Assembly: GCA_903903205.1 (NCBI GenBank)
Contig: CAIUXU010000163.1
Location: 1-12,357, forward strand
Source: an uncultured Syntrophobacterales bacterium
Lineage (GTDB): Bacteria > Desulfobacterota > Syntrophia > Syntrophales > UBA5619
Direction: 5' to 3'
Length of the DNA: 12,357 bases
Shown: positions 7,601 to 12,357 of the stretch, one piece after another
How the letters are laid out: the number at the start of each line of letters is the position of its first letter
How positions within the stretch are numbered: position 1 is the stretch's first letter
Translations under genes and position numbers: made by a program
The notes under the pieces: generated by a model
The model's input: the letters and a program-made list of their open reading frames with translations, nothing else
Told to the model about the DNA's origin: nothing
The model's database searches: none

Positions 7601-7665
7601 CATCGTCACTGGTTCGCAGATATCAAATCGGCAAAAAATGTCAAGGGGATTTTATGGCAGGATCC
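7601..7665 (-). repeat. Shared promoter/leader module, copy A (ahead of the beta-lactamase-fold gene)
   Basis: This stretch aligns with 12101-12166. Matching blocks, in plus-strand order, are CATCGTCACTG, GATATC, CAAA, AAAAAATGTCAAGGG and ATT, followed by a CCTGC-like block on the minus strand. Both copies sit just before a minus-strand gene for an exported protein and both contain a minus-strand TTGACA. Similarity ends before the coding parts, so the two genes share an upstream control region rather than being duplicates. Confidence 0.65.
7617..7644 (-). promoter_or_regulatory. Promoter for the beta-lactamase-fold gene
   Basis: Minus-strand TTGACA (7644-7639), preceded by CCC and followed by a run of six T, is the -35. 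A -10 candidate TATCTG (7622-7617) lies 16 nt downstream. The -10 match is poor, but the -35 and its flanks are conserved at the CLCA-like gene. The predicted leader is about 75 nt. Confidence 0.5.
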
Positions 7666-7680
7666 TGATATCCCTTGACA
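7639..7680. repeat. Inverted repeat carrying the two divergent -35 boxes
   Basis: TGTCAAGGG (7639-7647) and CCCTTGACA (7672-7680) are perfect 9-bp inverted copies. Each contains the -35 hexamer of one of the two divergent promoters. Near the centre lies a 10-bp palindrome CAGGATCCTG (7658-7667). The symmetry would let one regulator, or shared DNA topology, affect both promoters, but it may simply reflect two similar extended -35 elements. Confidence 0.55.
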
Positions 7681-7703
7681 AGCCAAAAAGGCGCCACTAT
7701 ACT
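7675..7703 (+). promoter_or_regulatory. Near-consensus sigma70 promoter for the MFS transporter
   Basis: TTGACA (7675-7680), a 17-nt spacer and TATACT (7698-7703) make a strong housekeeping promoter with one mismatch in twelve positions. Transcription would start at about 7710, giving a leader of about 75 nt that contains the terminator-like structure at 7732-7761. Confidence 0.85.
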
Positions 7704-7731
7704 TCGCGCCAAATCGAAGTCGCAACTTTCA

Positions 7732-7761
7732 ACCCGCCACGGGTAACCAGGCGGTTTTTTT
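7732..7761 (+). terminator. Intrinsic terminator/attenuator in the leader of the MFS gene
   Basis: The stem CCGCC (7734-7738) and GGCGG (7750-7754) is followed directly by seven T (7755-7761), the form of an intrinsic terminator. It lies between the promoter and the ribosome-binding site. A competing hairpin ACCCG-CCA-CGGGT (7732-7744) uses the left arm of the terminator stem and so would exclude it. That is the arrangement of a transcription attenuator. No leader peptide with an ATG is visible, so if it is regulated the signal would be a protein, a small molecule or ribosome loading. The 5-bp stem is short, so read-through may be substantial. Confidence 0.6.
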
Positions 7762-7785
7762 ATTCTATAACGAGGAGTTTGAATC

Positions 7786-9003
7786 ATGGGAGCAAATACG
7801 ACGGTCGGCACGTTTATCGCCGTGGTCGTTGCGCATAGCATGGTTGATTTCATGGGCACGAGCGTATGGCCTGTTTACAAGACCCTTGCCGGTTTGGATG
7901 TCACCAAGGCCGGATGGATTGCCACGATCATCGGAATGAGCGGAACAGCGCTTCAGCCGCTATTCGGCTTGATCGCCGACCGCTTCGGGCCGAGACGGGT
8001 CATCTTGCTAGGCGGGTTGCTGACTTCGTTTGCTTTGCTGCTCGGCCCGCTAGCCGATTATCAATCGGCGCTTGACCGGCGACTGCCGACATTGTTCGGA
8101 TTAAGCGGCTTTTACCTTGTCGTGTTCGTGATCCTTGCTGCTGGCCGGCTAGGGCAGGACATGTTTCACCCCTCGGGGGCCGGGCTGGCGGGCAGATTTT
8201 CCTCCCGGCGCGGCTCGATGTTCCTCGCCGTGTTCATCGCCATGGGCAGCATCGGCTTTGGTTTTAGCCAGATCGTGTTTCGCAGCGTTTACAACAACTT
8301 CGGCCATCACACCGAAATCCTTTTCGTTCCCGTGGCGATCCTCTGGGTGTTTGTCTGGCTGCGGTGCCGACCGGCCGAGGCGCCGTACTCCGAGAGGATA
8401 TCCGTCATCGGATCGCTCCGTTCGCTTCGCCCGGTGGCGAGACAGATCCTGGTGTTGTTCCTGATTCTTTCGATCTCCAGCGGTGTGCTGACCGGGCTTT
8501 TTTTCCTCATGCCGGAATTTGCCCAAGAGAGAGGTTATCCGGCCTGGCTCGGGCAGGGCGGGGCTTTCGGTCTGATTGTTTTCGGTGCGACGGTATTCAT
8601 GGTGCCGATGGGCTACCTGGCAGACCGAATCGGTCGGCGTCGGACGTTGATCGCGATGATGATTTTGTCGGCGATGAGCTACCATGCGATTGTACGTCTG
8701 CCACTGCCGGCGCCGGCATTCGTCTCGCTTTGCATTGTGGGCGGGGCATTCCTGGGGACGGTGAATCCGCTGGGCGTGGCGTTCGGCCAACGGATCGCCC
8801 CGCCGAAAAACATGAGCATCGTCTCTGCGGTCCTGATGGGCTGGGCGTGGTGTCTCGGCAGCATTGCGCCCAGCATTGTGGGCGAACTCTACCAGTACCT
8901 GGATCACAACGCCTCAAAGACTTTGGAGCTGCTCGGATCGGCGAATGTCTTGATGGTGATGATAGGTTTCCTGCTGCCCAAAGTCACAGACAATGTAGAT
9001 TAA
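7786..9003 (+). CDS. MFS transporter, fosmidomycin-resistance (Fsr)-like
   Basis: A 405-residue inner-membrane protein with the hydrophobic pattern of about twelve helices. MFS motif A appears as GLIADRFGPRR (61-71) after helix 2 and is repeated in the second half as GYLADRIGRRR (276-286). HPSGAGLAGRF (128-138) followed by SSRRGS is characteristic of the Fsr-like drug-efflux subfamily. The expected role is proton-driven export of a small compound; the substrate is unknown. GAGGAG (7772-7777) lies 8 nt before the ATG. The gene has its own strong promoter and a leader terminator, so expression is probably controlled at elongation. Its stop codon overlaps that of the convergent GH3 remnant by 2 bp. 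The opposite-facing beta-lactamase-fold gene may be a functional neighbour. Confidence 0.88.
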   Translation: MGANTTVGTFIAVVVAHSMVDFMGTSVWPVYKTLAGLDVTKAGWIATIIGMSGTALQPLFGLIADRFGPRRVILLGGLLTSFALLLGPLADYQSALDRRLPTLFGLSGFYLVVFVILAAGRLGQDMFHPSGAGLAGRFSSRRGSMFLAVFIAMGSIGFGFSQIVFRSVYNNFGHHTEILFVPVAILWVFVWLRCRPAEAPYSERISVIGSLRSLRPVARQILVLFLILSISSGVLTGLFFLMPEFAQERGYPAWLGQGGAFGLIVFGATVFMVPMGYLADRIGRRRTLIAMMILSAMSYHAIVRLPLPAPAFVSLCIVGGAFLGTVNPLGVAFGQRIAPPKNMSIVSAVLMGWAWCLGSIAPSIVGELYQYLDHNASKTLELLGSANVLMVMIGFLLPKVTDNVD

Positions 9004-9401
9004 CAGCGTCCCCTGTCTTCCCCTAGAAAGCGGTCATTCCCCAACCTCTGTCGTAGAGTCCCGGCAGTTCCACCGGCAGCCATCCCCGCGGCATTATGCG
9101 GCCGGTGAGCAGCTCGGCCGGCCCGGAAGGGATAAAGCTCGACCGCTTCGAGACGCGCCCGGTCATGTTTGACAATGGGCAGGCCGATGTGGGAGTCGAT
9201 ATCGGTATCGCCGTGTCCGGGAAAATGCTTGGCTACGCAGACGACCCCGGATTCCCGGTAGGGGGCGATGTGGGCCATTCCGAGGCGCGCCACGTCCGCG
9301 GGAGAAGAGCCGAAGGAGCGGATCCCGATGATGGGGTTGGCGGGATTGCTGTTGACATCCACCACCGGTGCGAAATTCATGGTGATGCCGAGGGTGATCA
9401 T
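9000..9401 (-). pseudogene. Degraded glycoside hydrolase family 3 (NagZ-like beta-N-acetylhexosaminidase) gene
   Basis: The 133-codon open frame encodes a clear GH3 core: GITMNFAPVVDVNSNPANP, IGIRSFGSSP, and the NagZ-type catalytic loop AKHFPGHGDTDIDSH, then DRARLEAVELYPFRA. Normal enzymes have about 100 more residues before this and about 200 or more after it. After PFRA this frame becomes nonsense. In another frame of the same DNA the sequence reads AELLTGRIMPRGWLPVELPG then LYDRGWGMTAF and stops at 9023, which looks like the C-terminal end of GH3 proteins. So there is an internal deletion with a frameshift near 9115-9125, at a GGCCGGCC sequence, and the 5' end is missing. The nucleophile Asp region is lost, so the product is not expected to be active. 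An AGGAGG lies 4 nt before the ATG at 9401, so a peptide could still be made. Confidence 0.85.
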
Positions 9402-9424
9402 GTTTCCTCCTGATCCTCTGCCTT

Positions 9425-9454
9425 CTAATATACTGATAATATTAAGTATATTAG
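9425..9454. repeat. AT-rich inverted repeat upstream of the GH3 remnant
   Basis: CTAATATACT (9425-9434) and AGTATATTAG (9445-9454) are perfect 10-bp inverted arms around a 10-nt AT-only core except for one G. The site is 24 bp before the ATG of the GH3 remnant and may be an operator, a hairpin, or a scar of the event that removed the 5' part of that gene. Confidence 0.5.
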
Positions 9455-9507
9455 CAAAGTGAGCACCAACAAGGGTTCAGCTAATTTCTAAATGCATCCG
9501 AATAGTT

Positions 9508-9534
9508 GAGAGTGATTAGAGTCTAATCACTCTC
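9508..9534 (-). terminator. Stem-loop after the CLCA-like gene
   Basis: A perfect 12-bp stem, GAGAGTGATTAG with CTAATCACTCTC, and a 3-nt loop begins 8 bp after the stop codon of the CLCA-like gene. On the minus strand it is not followed by a T-run, so it may work with Rho, protect the 3' end, or be bidirectional; the plus-strand side is followed by T-rich sequence. Confidence 0.55.
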
Positions 9535-9542
9535 ACATTTCC

Positions 9543-12065
9543 TTATTTTTTCTGAAGCGCGTACATCCAGCGTTTTCGGGTCGAGAACCCAATGCACATC
9601 AGTACCATTCCCGCGGGAATGAACGGATACTGGATGGAATAGACGACCGGCGTCAGCGCTCCCCGGGCGATGAGCCGTGCCGCCTCGTGCTGTCTGAGGA
9701 AGGCGGCCCACCCGGGCGAATGGACGTAATAGAATTGGACAATCATCCTTCCTGTCTCGTAGGGCAAGAGCCAGTGGTCGCGAAAGGCCCGCAGGACACC
9801 AACATGGGGATCGAGATAGGAACCGAAGGCGGCCTCGGCAAGAAAGCAACGGCCGCTTCCCGACGAGGCGCTCGACCCCATCGTGAAGGTCTCTTCGGCG
9901 GTGCGCTGGAAGGCGCCTGTCGCTGTTTCATTGACTGTTGCATTGGTCTTGACGAAGATCAATTCCCTGTCCGACTCGACGGCCAGGCCATTGTTGTCGT
10001 CGGCCCAGGCAACGATCGTGTACTCCTGATCCGCCGGCGCGGTGAGGATCCGGGAGGAATAGATCCCGTCCCCTGCCCGGAGGTCGCCGTTGAGGCCGTC
10101 GTCTTTCAGGGTCAGTGATTCCAGGATGTTGCCACCGCCATCGTAGAGGCTGGCCGTGACGCGGGCGTTGAGGATTGGCCGGTTGGCAATCAGCGAGGCC
10201 CGGGCGACATACCCGTAGAATGGGTGCTCCTTCATTGTGACGCGTAAGTTCAGCCCCGATTCGGCGGAGGCAACCATCGCCAGCGGCTCTGCGGTACCCG
10301 TCAAGGCTGCCATTCTGGCAATCCAGCTCCCCGACGTCCCCGCCGCATAGAGGGCCTTGTCGATGGTGAACACCCAGACGCCTGTGCCGGAGTCCTTTTC
10401 GAGGGTGACTCCGGCGGGGAGGCGCCCCTCCGCGATGGTATTGCCGCGGGGATCGATCAGCGACGGCGTGACCCGGTCCCATTCGTCTTCATCAGCGAAG
10501 AAAGAGACCACGACGGTCGCGTCTTTTGGTCCCGCTGTAAAGGTCATGGTGCGGAACCCGCCGGCGGCCAGAGGCTCGGGAAAGAACTCCGCGGCGATGT
10601 CGGCCGTGTTGTCCCCCTCCAGGAGATTGATGTTTCTTACCATCTGGGTCTCCCGCTTCTGGGCGCGGGTGGCGATGTTGGCCTTCCCTCCCAGACGCGC
10701 TGCCATATCCGTGATGGTCATCATCCCCTCCGGCGGTTTTACCGACTGTGCATTACCGATGGAGGCGACACTCAGCATGCTCTTGGCATCGTAGAACGAC
10801 TTGTAAAGGGTCTCGGGGACAATCGGGATTCCGGAGGTCACCAGATTGATGGTGCAGGTCACTTCGTTGCCCGTGTCTGTCCGGTACTTCTTCGCCTGGG
10901 CGATGGCGGCTTCCAGCGCCTTCTCGACGGTCGCGGCGGTTCCCTGGGTGAGGCCGGAGACCTCTTTGATGAGGGTCTCCTTGTTGGTGACCTTGCGCTC
11001 GGCACGGTCGATTTTGACCGTGTTTCCCACCATCACGCTGACCCAGTTGCCCGGACTGGCCGCCCCGATGGCTGCCTCAACCGATTTGAGCGCCTGTTTC
11101 CAGTCGGCGGTGGATACGCTGTTGTCCGCCACCAGGATTGTATAGGTCGTGTTGGTCATCCAGACGATCTTCGTGGGGGCGTCTTTGTAGCCGGCCATTA
11201 TCCCCGTTTGCGTTGGCTTGAGGTCCGCCACCTTGGTGACGGTGATATCCTTGAAGGCGTCAAACCCCATCCGATTGTCGCCGCGGGCATTGGCGTGATC
11301 TGTCTCCGGGTCGCTCACCAGGGTGCCCCAGATCGATTTTTCGAACATCCGGTACTGCGCCGAGTTTTTCCTGGCGGCCGTATCGTAACCCCCGTCATGG
11401 GAAAACCAGTTGGGATAGGTCTTAGAATTGTTCATGATCGAGGCCTGTGTGCCGTCGTCGTCTGCCGCCGGCTTCCACAGCTTGTTCAATTTCTTGAGCT
11501 CATCTCGGGTCATCCCGCCGATCTCTTTGGGTTCTACGTATTCGTCATAGATACCGTAGATGTAGTGGCCGCACTCGTGGGCGAGGGTCGGACCGGGGGC
11601 ATCGTCCACGATCCATTTCCCATCGGCGTCAACAGAGTCGTAAACGTACATGGTGATTTGGCCTGTTTGGCCCTTCCAGGCGGAGATGTTGGCATTCGCC
11701 CGCCCCACCTCCTTGCTGATGTAGCGGATATCGGTCATATCCCAGAAGGCCGATTTTGCGAAGACATAGACGTTCCGGATTCGGTGCCGGCCGTTGGTCA
11801 TGGCGAAGAGGGACTTGGCGTAATTGTCGATGACCGCGTCGAACTCGGCTTTCGTGAAGCCCCGGGGGTCGGCTTCCGTCCCTGTGACTGCGGCAGGGTC
11901 CCAGTCGAGTGAGATCGTGATGTCCACGTCCTGGATTCCTGCGGTGCTCTTGTCGCCCACGGTGGCCAGGGGATGGATTAAGGCGAACGCGGGAATCAGG
12001 GGAAAAACGAGTTGCCAAAGCAGAACAGACAGAACCATCACTCTACAGATAAACCGCTGGATCAT
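9543..12065 (-). CDS. Secreted CLCA-like metalloprotease/VWA protein with CFI-box C-terminus
   Basis: An 840-residue exported protein. The signal peptide is MIQRFICRVMVLSVLLWQLV followed by FPLIPAFA. The N-terminal domain has HECGHYIYGIYDEY (163-176), matching the HExxH-x6-DE zinc site of CLCA (calcium-activated chloride channel regulator) proteins. A VWA-like domain follows with a MIDAS-type DNSVS (314-318), then beta-sandwich domains. One carries DDGLNGDLRAGDGIYSS (655-671), a loop also found in CLCA proteins. After a Ser-rich linker, CFLAEAAFGS (740-749) opens a CFI-box type C-terminal region ending in a hydrophobic stretch (about 810-828) and basic residues, suggesting envelope attachment. 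CLCA proteins are self-cleaving secreted proteases; the same is inferred here. I chose the start at 12065 because it has GGAGG 6 nt upstream and begins the signal peptide; the upstream ATG at 12128 would lie inside the promoter. Confidence 0.85.
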   Translation of the reverse strand: MIQRFICRVMVLSVLLWQLVFPLIPAFALIHPLATVGDKSTAGIQDVDITISLDWDPAAVTGTEADPRGFTKAEFDAVIDNYAKSLFAMTNGRHRIRNVYVFAKSAFWDMTDIRYISKEVGRANANISAWKGQTGQITMYVYDSVDADGKWIVDDAPGPTLAHECGHYIYGIYDEYVEPKEIGGMTRDELKKLNKLWKPAADDDGTQASIMNNSKTYPNWFSHDGGYDTAARKNSAQYRMFEKSIWGTLVSDPETDHANARGDNRMGFDAFKDITVTKVADLKPTQTGIMAGYKDAPTKIVWMTNTTYTILVADNSVSTADWKQALKSVEAAIGAASPGNWVSVMVGNTVKIDRAERKVTNKETLIKEVSGLTQGTAATVEKALEAAIAQAKKYRTDTGNEVTCTINLVTSGIPIVPETLYKSFYDAKSMLSVASIGNAQSVKPPEGMMTITDMAARLGGKANIATRAQKRETQMVRNINLLEGDNTADIAAEFFPEPLAAGGFRTMTFTAGPKDATVVVSFFADEDEWDRVTPSLIDPRGNTIAEGRLPAGVTLEKDSGTGVWVFTIDKALYAAGTSGSWIARMAALTGTAEPLAMVASAESGLNLRVTMKEHPFYGYVARASLIANRPILNARVTASLYDGGGNILESLTLKDDGLNGDLRAGDGIYSSRILTAPADQEYTIVAWADDNNGLAVESDRELIFVKTNATVNETATGAFQRTAEETFTMGSSASSGSGRCFLAEAAFGSYLDPHVGVLRAFRDHWLLPYETGRMIVQFYYVHSPGWAAFLRQHEAARLIARGALTPVVYSIQYPFIPAGMVLMCIGFSTRKRWMYALQKK

Positions 12066-12100
12066 GGCAACCTCCATCTTATGAGAATGTCCTTTTACTG

Positions 12101-12166
12101 CATCGTCACTGACGCGCCGATATCTCAAACAGGGGAAAAAATGTCAAGGGATTATCACAGCAGGCA
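12101..12166 (-). repeat. Shared promoter/leader module, copy B (ahead of the CLCA-like gene)
   Basis: This is the partner of 7601-7665. It has the same CATCGTCACTG block, GATATC, the A-tract with TGTCAAGGG, and ATT. The copy ends 36 bp before the CLCA-like start codon, whereas copy A ends 67 bp before its gene. The conservation covers the promoter and the first part of the leader. Confidence 0.65.
12119..12147 (-). promoter_or_regulatory. Promoter for the CLCA-like gene
   Basis: Minus-strand TTGACA (12147-12142), again preceded by CCC and followed by six T, is spaced 17 nt from GATATC (12124-12119) as a weak -10. The start point would be near 12112, giving a leader of about 47 nt. A start codon at 12128 would not be transcribed, which supports the start at 12065. 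Confidence 0.5.
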
Positions 12167-12287
12167 AGCCGGTCGGTGGTTGCTGCTTACAGGAAAAAAT
12201 TATTCGTAAAAGTTCTCGATTTCGGATGAATAGAGTTATACGGCGCTTGCTCAGTGAGACCTTTAAAAAAATCTGCTCTTTACCGTC

Positions 12288-12357
12288 ACGCCGGTGAAGG
12301 TCCGGGTCCTGAAGGCCTTGAAATCGGGGGATTCCGATTTTCAGCGGAATAGCGAAA
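12288..12357. repeat. Two-hairpin palindromic repeat element at the right edge
   Basis: Two short stems follow each other: CCGG-TGAAGGT-CCGG (12291-12305) and ATTCCG-ATTTTCAG-CGGAAT (12331-12350), with CTTGAAAT between them. The layout resembles the common tandem element of the form CGTCAT-TCCGG...CCGGAATCC...ATTCCCG...CGGGAATGACGAA, in a decayed form (recalled consensus, not searched). It may continue past the window edge. The 120 bp between this element and 12167 contains no gene or clear signal. Confidence 0.45.

Noticed and set aside
8149..8907. 252-codon open frame on the minus strand opposite the MFS gene
   Set aside because: It is antisense to a clear membrane transporter, has the low-complexity His/Arg/Glu/Gln-rich composition of a shadow frame, and shows no domain or ribosome-binding site.
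9515..9527. Similarity of ATTAGA/TCTAAT cores in the palindromes at 613-630 and 9508-9534
   Set aside because: The shared part is only six bases per arm and the contexts differ (upstream of a gene versus after a gene), so a common binding protein is not supported.
11208..11912. 234-codon plus-strand open frame opposite the CLCA-like gene
   Set aside because: It is antisense to the HExxH and MIDAS region of a well-supported protein and has no recognisable domain.
12066..12128. Longer N-terminus for the CLCA-like protein starting at 12128
   Set aside because: The extra 21 residues would be encoded from the promoter/leader repeat, place a charged stretch before the signal peptide, and lie upstream of the likely transcription start.
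1..12357. CRISPR array, tRNA, rRNA, transposase or integrase
   Set aside because: No regularly spaced direct repeats, no cloverleaf or rRNA-like sequence, and no recombinase motifs were seen on either strand.

Overview
The window looks like a chromosomal accessory stretch from a Gram-negative bacterium, most likely in the Desulfobacterota/deltaproteobacteria (Syntrophobacterales- or Geobacter-like). This is inferred from the multi-PAS FixL-type kinase with a FixJ-type partner, the Usp and CBS proteins, a CFI-box C-terminus, and short GGAATCC-type palindromic repeats. No taxonomic marker gene is present, so the assignment is tentative. By eye, the left part (about 1-5600) is more AT-rich than the right part (about 5650-12100), which suggests a mosaic.

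Left block, minus strand, about 3790 to 1: a signalling cluster. In transcription order it holds the C-terminal remnant of an RsbW/SpoIIAB-like anti-sigma ATPase (3720-3415), a soluble five-PAS histidine kinase (3479-762), a 36-codon remnant of a FixJ/LuxR helix-turn-helix (759-649), a stand-alone receiver protein (524-90), and the first codons of a UspA-type stress protein running off the edge (31-1). The kinase and receiver look intact. The anti-sigma ATPase and the DNA-binding regulator survive only as fragments.

Middle block, plus strand, 3883-5507: a CBS-domain protein cut short at a small palindromic repeat, followed 35 bp later by an intact FAD-dependent dehydrogenase of the COG2509 type. 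The 134 bp between 5507 and 5642 holds nothing I can recognise.

Right block, 5642-12357: a Tat-exported serine beta-lactamase-fold protein (minus) is divergent from an Fsr-like MFS transporter (plus). The intergenic region between them is dense in signals: a near-consensus sigma70 promoter plus a leader terminator/anti-terminator pair for the transporter, and a promoter/leader for the beta-lactamase-fold gene. That promoter/leader is repeated about 4.5 kb away in front of a CLCA-like secreted metalloprotease/VWA protein (12065-9543, minus). Between the transporter and the CLCA-like gene lies a wrecked glycoside hydrolase family 3 gene whose last codon overlaps the transporter stop. The last 70 bp are a two-hairpin repeat element; 12167-12287 holds nothing recognisable.

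The most interesting points are the candidate attenuator in front of the efflux gene, the bacterial protein with full CLCA architecture, the shared promoter/leader module on two exported-protein genes, and the cluster of four truncated genes in one short window. I did not find a clear novel multi-gene defence or biosynthetic system.
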